Source of the DNA: Xylocopa sonorina
Lineage: Eukaryota > Arthropoda > Insecta > Hymenoptera > Apidae
DNA length: 64,000 nt
Assembly (NCBI RefSeq): GCF_050948175.1
Contig: NW_027490395.1
Location: 310,001 to 374,000 of the forward strand
Direction of reading: 5' to 3'
Below, in pieces: positions 9,633 through 22,800 of the stretch; position 1 is the stretch's first letter; each line of letters starts with the position of its first letter. The translations under genes and the position numbers were made by a program. The notes below the pieces were generated by a model. The model was given only the letters and a program-made list of their open reading frames with translations. It searched no databases and had not been told where the DNA came from.

Positions 9633-12243
9633 CATGAAACATAGAAATGATATGCGATATCGCGTTTTAAGAATCAGAAGAACTCTATTGCTACGATACG
9701 TAGACATCTGCAAACGCTATTTCCTTGCAAGGAAGTGTCGCATTTACATTCATTTGAATCGTAGACGAGGAATGCATAACACTTCGCAAATCATATTATA
9801 TGTTACCGTGAAACATAGAAATGAGATGCGATATCGCGTTTGAAGGAGCATTAGAACTCTATTGCTACGATACCTAGACATCTGCAGACGCTATTTCCTA
9901 GCAAGGAAGTATCGCATTTACATACATTTGAAGTGTAGACGAGGAATACATGACACTTCGCAAATCATATTATATCTTACCATGAAACATAGAAATCGAG
10001 AAGCGATATCGCGTTTTAAGAAGCAATAGAACACTATTGCTACGATAGGTAGACATCTGCAAACGCTATTTCCTTACAAGGAAGTGTCGCATTTACATTC
10101 ATTTGAAGTGTAGACGAGGAATACATAACACTTCGCAAAACATATTATATCTTACCATGAAACATAGAAATGAGATGCGATATCGCGTTTTAAGAAGCAT
10201 TAGTACTCTATTGCTACGATACCTAGACATCTGCAGAAGCTATTTCCTAGCAAGGAAGTGTCGCATTTACATTCATTTGAAGTGTAGACGAGGAATACAT
10301 GACACTTCGCAAATCATATTATATCTTACCATGAAACATAGAAATGAGATGCGATATCACGTTTTAAGAAGCATTAGAAATCTATTGCTACGATACATGG
10401 ACATCTGCAAACGCTATTTCCTTGCAAGGAAGTGTCGCATTTTCATTCATTTGAATCGTAGACGAGGAATGCATAACACTTCGCAATGAATATTATATCT
10501 TATCATGAAACATAGATATGAGATGCAATATCTCGTTTTAAGAAGCATTTGAACTCTATTGCTTCGATACGTAGACATCTGCAGACGCTATTTCCTTGCA
10601 AGGAAGTGTTGCATTTACATTCGTTTGAAGTGTAGACGAGGAATACATAACACTTCGCAAATCATATTATACCTTACCATGAAACATAGAAATGAGATGC
10701 GATATCGCGTTTTAAGAATCATAAGAACTCTATTGCTACGATACGTAGACATCTGCAAACGCTATTTCCTTGCAAGGAAGTGTCGCATTTACATTCATTT
10801 GAAGTGTAGACGAGGAATACATAACACTTCGCAAATCATATTATATCTTACCATGAGACATAGAAATGAGATGCGATATCGCGTTTTAAGAAGCACTAGA
10901 ACTCTATTGCTACGATAGGTAGACATCTGCAAACGCTATTTCCTTACAAGGAAGTGTCGCATTTACATTCATTTGAAGTGTAGACGAGGAATACATGACA
11001 CTTCGCAAATCGCATTATATCTTACCATGAAACATAGAAATGAAATGCGATATCGCGTTTTCAGAAGCATTAGAACTCTATTGCTACGATACCTGGACAT
11101 CTGCAGAAGCTATTTCCTAGCAAGGAAGTGTCGCATTTACATTCATTTGAAGTGTAGACGAGGAATACATGACACTTCGCAAATCATATTATATCTTACC
11201 ATGAAACATAGAAATGAGATGCGATATCGCATTTTAAGGATCATAAGAACTCGATTGCTACGATACGTAGACATCTGCAAACGCTATTTCCTTGCACGGA
11301 AGTGTCGCATTTACATTCATTTGACGTGTAGACGAGGAATACATGACACTTCGCAAACCATATTATACCTTACCATGAAACATAGAAATGAGATGCGATA
11401 TCGCGTTTTAAGAATCATAAGAACTCTATTGCTACGATACGTAGACATCTGCAAACGCTATTGCCTTGCAAGGAAGTGTCGCGTTTACATTCATTTGAAG
11501 TGTAGACGAGGAATACATAACACTTCGCAAATCATATTACATCTTACCATGAAACATAGAAATGAGATGCGATATCGCGTTTTAAGAAGCATTAGAACTC
11601 TATTGCTACGATACCTAAACATCTGCAGAAGCTATTTCCTAGCAAGGAAGTGTCGCATTTACATTCATTTGAAGTGTAGACGAGGAATACATGACACTTC
11701 GCAAATCATATTATATCTTACCATGAAACATAGAAATGAGATGCGATATCGCGCTTTAAGAAGCATCAGAAATATATTGCTGCGATACGTAGACATCTGC
11801 AAACGCTATTTCCTTGCAAGGAAGTGTCACATTTACATTCATTTGAATCGTAGGCGAGGAATGCATAACACTTCGCAAATCATATTATATCTTACCATGA
11901 AACATAGAAATGAGATGCGATATCGCGTTTTAAGAAGCATTAGAACTCTATTCCAACGATACCTAGACATCTGCAGACGCTATTTCCTTGCAAGGAAGTG
12001 TCGCATTTACATTCATTTGAATCGTAGACGACGAATGCATAACACTTCGCAAATCATATTATATCTTACCATGAAACATAGAAATGAGATGCCATATCGC
12101 GTTTTAAGAAGCACTAGAACTCTATTGCTACGATACGTAGACATCTGCAAACGCTATTTCCTTGCGAGGAAGTGTCGCATATACATTCATTTGAAGTGCA
12201 GACGAGGAATACATGACACTTCACAAATCATATTACATCTTAC
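9633..12243 (+). repeat. 15-monomer higher-order repeat, copy 2 (2611 bp)
   Basis: Near-identical to 7022-9632, with scattered single-base differences (for example CAAACCATATT against CAAATCATATT, and CCTAAACATC against CCTAGACATC). A third copy starts at 12244 but has lost two monomers after its second one and is cut by the solo LTR. Confidence 0.92.
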
Positions 12244-13113
12244 CATGAAACATAGAAATGATATGCGATATCGCGTTTTAAGAATCAGAAGAACTCTATT
12301 GCTACGATACGTAGACATCTGCAAACGCTATTTCCTTGCAAGGAAGTGTCGCATTTACATTCATTTGAATCGTAGACGAGGAATGCATAACACTTCGCAA
12401 ATCATATTATATGTTACCGTGAAACATAGAAATGAGATGCGATATCGCGTTTGAAGGAGCATTAGAACTCTATTGCTACGATACCTAGACATCTGCAGAC
12501 GCTATTTCCTAGCAAGGAAGTATCGCATTTACATACATTTGAAGTGTAGACGAGGAATACATGACACTTCGCAAATCATATTATATCTTACCATGAAACA
12601 TAGAAATGAGATGCGATATCACGTTTTAAGAAGCATTAGAAATCTATTGCTACGATACATGGACATCTGCAAACGCTATTTCCTTGCAAGGAAGTGTCGC
12701 ATTTTCATTCATTTGAATCGTAGACGAGGAATGCATAACACTTCGCAATGAATATTATATCTTATCATGAAACATAGATATGAGATGCAATATCTCGTTT
12801 TAAGAAGCATTTGAACTCTATTGCTTCGATACGTAGACATCCGCAAACGCTATTTCCTTGCAAGGAAGTGTCGCATTTACATTCATTTGAAGTGTAGACG
12901 AGGAATACATAACACTTCGCAAATCATATTACATCTTACCATGAAACATAGAAATGAGATGCGATATCGCGTTTTAAGAAGCATTAGAACTCTATTGCTA
13001 CGATACCTAGACATCTGCATACGCTTTTTCCTTGCAAGGAAGTGTCACATTTACATTCATTTGAATCGTAGACGAGGAATGCATAACACTTCGCAATGAA
13101 TATTACATCTTAC

Positions 13114-13117
13114 CATG
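13114..13117. repeat. Target site duplication CATG, left copy (solo LTR 1)
   Basis: Satellite reads ...cttacCATG, then the LTR, then CATGaaacatag. An uninterrupted monomer has a single CATG here. The right copy is at 14710-14713. Confidence 0.9.
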
Positions 13118-14709
13118 TGTGACGTCCGGCGTACCGCCTTCCACCCCCCAACGCCTCCCGCAGCACCCGGCAGGTCCATACGCACCGCCAGCCGCACGTA
13201 GCCACAAGGGACGAGCGCCCCTGTACACGGGCAACCAGCCCGATCGCCGAGCCAAGGCAGCCATCTACACACCCGGGGATTCGACCACTCGACCGCGCCA
13301 CGACGCGCGACCTCGACGAAGTTGGAGGGTACGCAACCCCCAGCCGCAGCACGAAGACGCCATCGCACACTGCACAGAGTCAGCAGCTGTAAATCTCCAT
13401 TATATATACTTCTCTAATGTCTACTCATAAGATATCTTAAGTCCGTAGCTAGTAAGCACACTACACGACCATGTATATACAGAAACAACACACACGAATA
13501 ATTTTAAGGCAAATCTATGTTGAATACTAATTTCTAAATTACATTATAATCCGCTACGATACGCTCGAACAAGCGTCCGACGCGCCCGGCTCACGCTCAA
13601 CGCGAGCCGCGCCCCTCCACGACCGGCCGCCCCACTTCGCGGGCCGAGCGGCCGCCCCACTCTGGGGCCCAACGACTCGCGCGCCGCGCGATCCGAGGAG
13701 GTCGCGGACACGCAAGTCAGAGATCAGTAATCGTCTGTCGCTCAAGCTGAACGGTCTTCAGCCTCATGCCTTCGGGCCAGTCTCTGCCTCACTTGGAGGT
13801 ATTACAACTTCTAAATCAAAGTCAATTCTAATTCTAAAGTCTTGTTATTCTATTTCTAATATTAAACTAATTTTAACTTAGCTCGATAGGGACAGTAAGT
13901 GTAAGCGTAGGATTATTTAGAATATATCTTTATTTTATCAGAATTAATATCTCTCGTTAATACAATTCCTTGCAACACTCGAGTATAACACGAAGTCTTC
14001 CACGAGTTCTCGCGTATTAAACACATTCGAGTTTCACCGTAGTCGAGGCTTGGTAATCGATCGGTTAGAGAGGACCGCCGCTTAGCTGGATCGACCCATT
14101 GTCTCACTACGAGCGAATCTACGTCGACCTTCCACTCTTACGGACCGGCAAACTAGAGCGGACCGCCGCTTAGTGGACCCGTATCCGGACTTTGAGGAAG
14201 TAGGCTGAATGCGTTGTGCCGACGGTAGGAAAAGAACTCGACGCGCGGGAAGGAAGAATTTCATACGTCGATTGGTGCGAGAATACGCGGGCCTGGAAAG
14301 TCAAGTACCGATCTTCAGCTATTCAGCCATCCTCGCCGTGGCTCCTCCGCACACCGGCCGTCCTGCACAGCCGTCTTCACCGCAGAGTACAGAGAAGTCC
14401 AACACCACCGAGCAGTCTCGCTGGAAACTCATCCCTTTGACGATCCCGCCTCACAGCCCGTATACTGGGACCATTCCGGAGGGGGATCCACGTTTCCAGC
14501 GGTATCTACAAAGGAAAGCCGATTAAAGCAGCCACTCAAGCCATCAAAAGGTAGGTGAACGTCCTTGTTCACCGCGTCCGCGTTTCGTACCAGTGTTTCG
14601 CGAGCCATAAAGAACCCGGCGTCCGCCGCAATTCAGCGCGCAGATTTCGGAGACGGCTACGTGTCGATCACGGTCAAATAGGAAATTTTCCCGAACTTGA
14701 GACGTGACA
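13118..14709 (+). mobile_element. Solo LTR 1, family 1 (1592 bp)
   Basis: A complete LTR (TGTGACGTCC to GACGTGACA) with satellite on both sides and no internal element sequence. This is the usual product of recombination between the two LTRs of an insertion. It matches the 3' LTR of element A wherever compared, at a constant offset of 7688 bp. That offset continues into the first 600 bp of downstream satellite, so A and this LTR may be copies of one insertion event separated by array duplication. Confidence 0.93.
14209..14526 (+). CDS. ORF-X copy in solo LTR 1 (105 aa)
   Basis: The same intact frame as 6521-6838 with no amino-acid difference seen. In a solo LTR it would need a promoter within the LTR or readthrough transcription. 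Confidence 0.42.
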   Translation: MRCADGRKRTRRAGRKNFIRRLVREYAGLESQVPIFSYSAILAVAPPHTGRPAQPSSPQSTEKSNTTEQSRWKLIPLTIPPHSPYTGTIPEGDPRFQRYLQRKAD

Positions 14710-14713
14710 CATG
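14710..14713. repeat. Target site duplication CATG, right copy (solo LTR 1)
   Basis: Pairs with 13114-13117. The 3' flank of element A at 7022-7025 is the same CATG. Confidence 0.9.
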
Positions 14714-17700
14714 AAACATAGAAATGAGATGCGATATCGCGTTTTAAGAATCAGAAGAACTCTATTGCTACGATACGTAGACATCTGCAAACGCTATTTC
14801 CTTGCAAGGAAGTGTCGCATTTACATTCATTTGAATCGTAGACGAGGAATGCATAACACTTCGCAAATCATATTATATGTTACCGTGAAACATAGAAATG
14901 AGATGCGATATCGCGTTTGAAGGAGCATTAGAACTCTATTGCTACGATACCTAGACATCTGCAGACGCTATTTCCTAGCAAGGAAGTATCGCATTTACAT
15001 ACATTTGAAGTGTAGACGAGGAATACATGACACTTCGCAAATCATATTATATCTTACCATGAAACATAGAAATCGAGAAGCGATATCGCGTTTTAAGAAG
15101 CAATAGAACACTATTGCTACGATAGGTAGACATCTGCAAACGCTATTTCCTTACAAGGAAGTGTCGCATTTACATTCATTTGAAGTGTAGACGAGGAATA
15201 CATAACACTTCGCAAAACATATTATATCTTACCATGAAACATAGAAATGAGATGCGATATCGCGTTTTAAGAAGCATTAGTACTCTATTGCTACGATACC
15301 TAGACATCTACAGACGTTATTTCCTAGCAAGGAAATGTTGCATTTACATTCATTTGAAGTGTAGACGAGGAATACATGACACTTCGCAAATCATATTATA
15401 TCTTACCATGAAACATAGAAATGAGATGCGATATCACGTTTTAAGAAGCATTAGAAATCTATTGCTACGATACATGGACATCTGCAAACGCTATTTCCTT
15501 GCAAGGAAGTGTCGCATTTTCATTCATTTGAATCGTAGACGAGGAATGCATAACACTTCGCAATGAGTATTATATCTTATCATGAAACATAGATATGAGA
15601 TGCAATATCTCGTTTTAAGAAGCATTTGAACTCTATTGCTTCGATACGTAGACATCCGCAAACGCTATTTCCTTGCAAGGAAGTGTCGCATTTACATTCA
15701 TTTGAAGTGTAGACGAGGAATACATAACACTTCGCAAATCATATTACATCTTACCATGAAACATAGAAATGAGATGCGATATCGCGTTTTAAGAAGCATT
15801 AGAACTCTATTGCTACGATACCTAGACATCTGCATACGCTTTTTCCTTGCAAGGAAGTGTCACATTTACATTCATTTGAATCGTAGACGAGGAATGCATA
15901 ACACTTCGCAATGAATATTACATCTTACCATGAAACATAGAAATGAGATGCGATATCGCGTTTTAAGAAGCATTAGAACTCTATTCCTACGATACCTAGA
16001 CATCTGCAGACGCTATTTCCTTGCAAGGAAGTGTCGCATTTACATTCATTTGAATCGTAGACGAGGAATGCATAACACTTCGCAAATCATATTATATCTT
16101 ACCATGAGACATAGAAATGAGATGCGATATCGCGTTTTAAGAAGCATTAGAACTCTATTGCTACGATAGGTAGACATCTGCAAACGCTATTTCCTTACAA
16201 GGAAGTGTCGCATTTACATTCATTTGAAGTGTAGACGAGGAATACATGACACTTCGCAAATCGCATTATATCTTACCATGAAACATAGAAATGAAATGCG
16301 ATATCGCGTTTTCAGAAGCATTAGAACTCTATTGCTACGATACCTAGACATCTGCAGAAGCTATTTCCTAGCAAGGAAGTGTCGCATTTACATTCATTTG
16401 AAGTGTAGACGAGGAATACATGACACTTCGCAAATCATATTATATCTTACCATGAAACATAGAAATGAGATGCGATATCGCGCTTTAAGAAGCATCAGAA
16501 ATATATTGCTGCGATACGTAGACATCTGCAAACGCTATTTCCTTACAAGGAAGTGTCGCATTTACATTCATTTGAAGTGTAGACGAGGAATGCATAACAC
16601 TTCGCAAATCATATTATATCTTACCATGAAACATAGAAATGGGATGCGATATCGCGTTTGAAGAAGCATTAGAACTCTATTGCTACGATACCTAGACATC
16701 TGCAAACGCTATTTCCTTGCATGGAAGTGTCGCATTTACATTCATTTGACGTGTAGACGAGGAATACATGACACTTCGCAAATCATATTATACCTTACCA
16801 TGAAACATAGACATGAGATGCGATATCGCGTTTTAAGAATCATAAGAACTCTATTGCTACGATACGTAGACATCTGCAGACGCTATTTCCTTGCAAGGAA
16901 GTGTTGCATTTACATTCGTTTGAAGTGTAGACGAGGAATACATAACACTTCGCAAATCATATTATACCTTACCATGAAACATAGAAATGAGATGCGATAT
17001 CGCGTTTTAAGAATCATAAGAACTCTATTGCTACGATACGTAGACATCTGCAAACGCTATTTCCTTGCAAGGAAGTGTCGCATTTACATTCATTTGAAGT
17101 GTAGACGAGGAATACATAACACTTCGCAAATCATATTATATCTTACCATGAAACATAGAAATGAAATGCGATATCGCGTTTTCAGAAGCATTAGAACTCT
17201 ATTGCTACGATACCTAGACATCTGCAGAAGCTATTTCCTAGCAAGGAAGTGTCGCATTTACATTCATTTGAAGTGTAGACGAGGAATACATGACACTTCG
17301 CAAATCATATTATATCTTACCATGAAACATAGAAATGAGATGCGATATCGCATTTTAAGGATCATAAGAACTCGATTGCTACGATACGTAGACATCTGCA
17401 AACGCTATTTCCTTGCACGGAAGTGTCGCATTTACATTCATTTGACGTGTAGACGAGGAATACATGACACTTCGCAAATCATATTATACCTTACCATGAA
17501 ACATAGAAATGAGATGCGATATCGCGTTTTAAGAATCATAAGAACTCTATTGCTACGATACGTAGACATCTGCAAACGCTATTGCCTTGCAAGGAAGTGT
17601 CGCGTTTACATTCATTTGAAGTGTAGACGAGGAATACATAACACTTCGCAAATCATATTACATCTTACCATGAAACATAGAAATGAGATGCGATATCGCG

Positions 17701-18351
17701 TTTTAAGAAGCATTAGAACTCTATTGCTACGATACCTAGACATCTGCAGAAGCTATTTCCTAGCAAGGAAGTGTCGCATTTACATTCATTTGAAGTGTAG
17801 GCGAGGAATACATGACACTTCGCAAATCATATTATATCTTACCATGAAACATAGAAATGAGATGCGATATCGCGCTTTAAGAAGCATCAGAAATATATTG
17901 CTGCGATACGTAGACATCTGCAAACGCTATTTCCTTGGAAGGAAGTGTCACATTTACATTCATTTGAATCGTAGGCGAGGAATGCATAACACTTCGCAAA
18001 TCATATTATATCTTACCATGAAACATAGAAATGAGATGCGATATCGCGTTTTAAGAAGCATTAGAACTCTATTCCAACGATACCTAGACATCTGCAGACG
18101 CTATTTCCTTGCAAGGAAGTGTCGCATTTACATTCATTTGAATCGTAGACGACGAATGCATAACACTTCGCAAATCATATTATATCTTACCATGAAACAT
18201 AGAAATGAGATGCCATATCGCGTTTTAAGAAGCACTAGAACTCTATTGCTACGATACGTAGACATCTGCAAACGCTATTTCCTTGCGAGGAAGTGTCGCA
18301 TATACATTCATTTGAAGTGCAGACGAGGAATACATGACACTTCACAAATCA

Positions 18352-18355
18352 TATT
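18352..18355. repeat. Target site duplication TATT, left copy (element B)
   Basis: ...aatcaTATT then LTR; the right copy TATT is at 27341-27344. Rejoined, they give the normal satellite ATCATATTACATC. Confidence 0.88.
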
Positions 18356-19866
18356 TGTCACGTCCGGCGAAAGAATTTTTCGTTTATCCGGAGGCTTCAC
18401 GACACGAGCCTATTTATACGGTTTTCGGTCCGCGGGAACGCGTTACGACCGGGTCCGATATTTTTGGCTTACGCGACGCGGGAAAAACACTCGCGATATG
18501 ATGGAAAAGCCTTACCTTTCGCTGGCTTCAGTCTCGATACGCAGGTAGAATGTGCGTCGGGGGTCGTTGGTAGGTATCGATGCAGCGATCGGTCGGTTGA
18601 TGTTGACGGTGACTTCGATTAACTTCCAGCAAAACGGGAAACAGCGGTCTGGATGCAGAGTAGATTCAGCGGAGACTGTGGATATTGCAGAGACGTTGGC
18701 TGCAGAGGCAGGCGAATCGGCGTTGATCGGCGTTTCGGAAAACTGTGACTGAACCGGAACGATGACGACAGGTTGCTGCGGTACGAGGACTCGGGGTGTA
18801 TCTCCCAGGTATTCACGAACAAGTGAACGTATAAAATTCTTACGACCCGCGCGTCGTGTTCTTCGCGAACCGGATCCACGTTTCATTCACCCAGTTTTTC
18901 TGTACTTTCAGGCAATGTTCAGAAGGATAAGCGGCGGTCCGCTCTATCGCAACGTCGCAAAGCTGAGTTCTATACTCCTTCAAGGTGAACAAACGCAACC
19001 CAGTTGTTGGAAGGAACACGTCGTAGAATTCGTAGTTTAAGAATAATGTTTTAACGTAAGAACTAGTATATTATGTTTAGATTTAGTAATTATTGGAATA
19101 GGAACTAGTAGAACTGGTAAAAGAACTTGTAGATTGGATTTAGTAACTAAAGTAAAATATATTCTAAGTTAAAGTGTACAAAAGTGAAATTATTCTAAGT
19201 TAGAACTAGTAAAATGGAAATAGCAACGCGTAGCCTAGACCCCACATTGAGGCGGCTTGAGATGGAAGATCGATGTTAACTCTAGAAGCCCGAGGACCCG
19301 AATGTGTCTCTCGAGGCGCGTCTGGGACCTCCTCGGTTCGCGAGGCGCTACGGTCGCAGGCGCTCGTGGTAGGGAGCGCGCGGTCCAGCGAGTGGGGACT
19401 CGCGGCTCGTGGTGGGGCTAGCGGCTCGTGCCGATAGCCTGGGCGCATCTAGCGTCTAATCTTAAGAATAAGGACTTAGAATTACATGTGTGTTGTGGTG
19501 TGTTACAATTCGTGTCGAGTACTTATATCTATGAGTATTATAGGCTTATTCTAAAAATAGTACGTAGGTTCAGGCAACGTAGATTCCCTGAACTGGAAAA
19601 GTCCCCATTGCGGCGACGGACTGCGGCTTCTTCTCTCTGTTGGGCGGAATTCCTGATGAGAGGGCGATAGGGTTGCTCGTAGGTGCGAGCGAGACAGCGG
19701 TCCTTGCAGGTACGACTGAGTGCGTGCGGTCGTGCGCGCGCGAACTCTGCTGGTTGCCGATACTTCAGGCGAGTATTGCAGGTTGCCTGTGTCCAGGGGT
19801 CGATGCTGGAGGTTACGAGGATGCTGACGTATGTAATGGGTGGCAGGCGCTACGCCTGACGTCACA
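18356..19866 (-). repeat. 3' LTR of element B (family 2, 1511 bp)
   Basis: On the - strand it starts TGTGACGTCAGGCG and ends CCGGACGTGACA, an imperfect terminal inverted repeat. It holds the pol tail (stop at 19551), ORF-X (18886-18512) and a TATAAATAG motif near its 3' end. Confidence 0.95.
18512..18886 (-). CDS. ORF-X in the 3' LTR of element B (family 2 version, 124 aa)
   Basis: The family-2 form of the LTR protein described at 6521-6838. It is longer in the middle and at the C-terminus. The basic block RTRRAGRKNFIR with LVREY follows within the first 30 residues, and the WKLI and IP..DPR blocks are kept. Downstream of pol in the genomic transcript, this copy occupies the position where retroviruses with U3-embedded accessory genes carry them. 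Function unknown. Confidence 0.5.
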   Translation of the reverse strand: MKRGSGSRRTRRAGRKNFIRSLVREYLGDTPRVLVPQQPVVIVPVQSQFSETPINADSPASAANVSAISTVSAESTLHPDRCFPFCWKLIEVTVNINRPIAASIPTNDPRRTFYLRIETEASER

Positions 19867-22800
19867 CCTCCCCCCATTGAAAAAGAATTTCGGCGATGCC
19901 GAAATCTCTGGACTGAGGATGTGCGGGTTGTCAATTGCGGGTGGATTATTTCTTTTCCCTGGCTCTTATCCTTTTCTCGGCTTTGTAGATGTAGTGGGTG
20001 CAACATATGCTGCGGATGCTGCGGATGCTGCGGATGCGATGGATTCTGGTGGCGTTGTGTTTGCTGCGGATGCTGTGCGTTCTGCGGGCTCTGCCTGTGT
20101 TGCGGATGCTGTAGATGCTGCTGACTCTGCGTGTTCAGCGGACGCTGCGGATGCTGTGGATTCTGCGGTGATGTTGTGCTGGCCATGTCTTGTGTTGCTA
20201 CACTAGTGGTCCTTGTCACACTTTCCACTATGTTTTTGGGGTTTTCTATTACACTTTGTTCATCGTGGTTTTCAGTTTTTGAATTGGGGGTGCACTGAAC
20301 ACTGGCACTAGATTTATCATTCTTGCATACATTCGCTCTTACATTAGATGCTTGCAATCGTTTACATAATTTTAATTTGTTTGTATGTACAACCTTATGC
20401 CTACCCTTAACATTAATTTTCGCATTATGATTATCCAGAATTTCCAATATTTTATATGGTCCGGTGTATTGTGATTGAAATTTGTGTTGCAATGGTTCGC
20501 GGAGTAGGTACACCCATTGACCTACTTGGAATTTCTGGACATTGAGTTTCCTATCATAATAATGTTTAGAACGGACTTTCGCTCCATCTAAATTCTGTTT
20601 CGCGAGTTCTTGCGAAGTTCGGATTCTGTCGCTAAGTTCATCCAGATATTTAGCGTAAGATTCATTTTCGGAAGTGTCATGAAATGGAATTGATGAAGGG
20701 GGCCTGGCGACTTTACCGTATACGAGCTCGTACGGTGTATAACGCGTACCCTCGTGCGTGCTCGTATTATATGAGAACATTGCGAAAGGGAGCCACTTCT
20801 CCCAGTTGTTACGATTGCCAATAAAATGTTTTAAATATTCCGCGAGTACATGGTGCGACCTTTCTACGGAACCATTAGTTTGTGGATGAAAAGCTGTGGT
20901 TTTGAATTGTTGAATTTTGAAACGTTTTGCTATTGTTTTCATAAGTGAATTGATAAAATTAGATCCTTGATCTGTAAGAATACCTTTGGGACATCCAAAT
21001 TGGCAGATGAAATGCGTAATGAAGGCGTCGGCGATGTCTACTGCTGTAGTGCGTTTTAAGGGAACGGCTAAGGAATACTTGGTTAATAGGCATTGAATGG
21101 TTAGGATGTTAGTGAATCCGTCTGGTGTCGGTGGTAAAGGACCCATGACGTCCATAGAAATTTTTTCAAAGGCGGTGCCCGGAGTGTCTGTGAGTGTAAG
21201 TGGTTGACGCGTCTTAACCCGTGTTAGCTTTTGTTTCTGGCATTGGTCACAGTTATCGATATATGTTTGTATTTCTGATTTCATATTTGGCCAAAAGTGT
21301 CTCTCGCGGATTCTTGAATACGTTTTATTGATGCCTTTGTGACCTCCGAGTGGTGTGTCATGGTTTTCGCGTATTATATCGGTTCTACGTTCTGGTGGTG
21401 GAATTTGGATTAGCCCTTGGCAAATGGTTATTTGTACGTTTGTTTCGAAGAAAAGATCTAACAGAATTCTTTTAATTTGGGCGAAAGTTACGGTGTCTAT
21501 GTATGTTTGTCTAATGCTAAATGTTTGAAGTTGTAGTTCGGTTACTACGTCATACAATGATCTTAGTGATTCTATAAGGATTTCATTATCGATAGCTTTT
21601 CTCTCGTGTTCGGTGACTGGAAGCGCGATTTGGAAATAACCACTGTCAGAGTTTACTTTGGCCCTTCCTAATGTAATATGTTCTTTATGTTGGAAAAATT
21701 TTCCTGCTTTTTGCAATTCGAGGGCGCCTCTATCGAGTGGGCGGCCACCTTTTGTTATAAAAATTACTTGGTTATCGCGACGTGCAGCTATTGAATCTCT
21801 AGTTGTTACGAACAGAGGTCGTTGTCGTCTGGTCAAGTCGGTATCGGCGGTCGGCCATTCGGTGGATGGTGTCGGTAATGAAGGGTTCTCTTGTTCTGTC
21901 GGTGGATAAGGAGTATTAAGGCTTTCGGAAGAGGATGCTGGCGTTGGCGGTGGAGCGATCGGAATTGAAATTGTAGAGGGACGACGGATGTCGAAAAGAT
22001 CGTCCTCGGAATCAGTGGGATTAGTAATAGGTTGTACAGCTACTGGATTACGAGACAACGCGTCAGCATTCATGTTGATTTTACCTGGCTTGTATATTAT
22101 TTCATACTCGTATTCTGCCAATTTGAGTCGCCAGCGGATTAACCTACTCGAAGGGTCTTTTACTGAATTCATCCAAACTAGTGGCCTGTGATCGGTAACT
22201 AGTTTGAATGTTTTTCCATAAATATACGGTCTGAAGAAATGTACTGCATATATGATCGCCAAGCATTCCTTTTCAATAGTCGAATAATTTTTTTCGGCAT
22301 TATTTAATAATCTAGATGCGTAGGCGATTGGTAGATCCTTTCCAATAGGACCCTGACTTAATACGGCGCCAATTGCGTCTGCGGATGCATCAGATGTAAT
22401 AATAAATGGTTTTGTGAAATCGGGATATTGCAGAATTGGTGCTTCACAAAGCATGTCGCGAAGGGTTACGAACGCGTTTTCATGATCGTTACGCCAAATG
22501 AATTTAGCGTCCTTTTTTAGCAAATTGGTTAATGGTTTTGCAAGTGCGGAAAAATTGGCAATAAATCGACGGTAGTAGCCTGCGAGGCCGAGAAATTGCT
22601 TGATCTGTTTTGGATTTTGCGGTCTCGGAAAATCTTTCACGGCGCGAACTTTATTTGGATCGGGTTTTACCCCTCTCTCACTAATTATGTGTCCTAGATA
22701 ATTTACCTCCCGTCGCAAGAACTCACATTTATCAGGCTGCAATACTAAATTTGCAGCCCGTAATCGCTCGGCAAGTTTATTAAATTTATTTCTGTGTTCC

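Larger units (their letters stand above)
7022..13117 (+). repeat. Satellite block S1 (174-bp monomer, 35 monomers)
   Basis: Tandem head-to-tail 174-bp monomers, taking CATGAAACATAG as monomer start. 6096 bp equals two 2611-bp higher-order units plus five monomers and the 4-bp target copy before the solo LTR. Monomers differ at a limited set of recurring positions (for example CGATACGTAG, CGATACCTAG or CGATAGGTAG; GAATCG or GAAGTG; ACATAAC or ACATGAC), so each monomer position in the higher-order unit can be recognised. No gene is seen in it. Confidence 0.97.
14710..18355 (+). repeat. Satellite block S2 (about 21 monomers)
   Basis: Starts with the CATG target copy of solo LTR 1 and ends at monomer position 165 with TATT, the target copy of element B. 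The first 1.7 kb (to about 16430) follows the monomer order of the 20-mer unit seen at 38783-40500, at a constant offset of 24073 bp. The rest follows the 15-mer order. The length equals 20 monomers plus 165 bases plus the single +1 monomer. An open frame runs from 16680 into the LTR of B, but it is satellite, not a gene. Confidence 0.96.

Noticed and set aside
8362..9843. Long open frames of a basic 58-residue repeat protein in the satellite
   Set aside because: The monomer length is a multiple of three, the frames begin and end at monomer variants, they are continuous with plain satellite, and there is no gene structure around them. Reported only as a property of the repeat.
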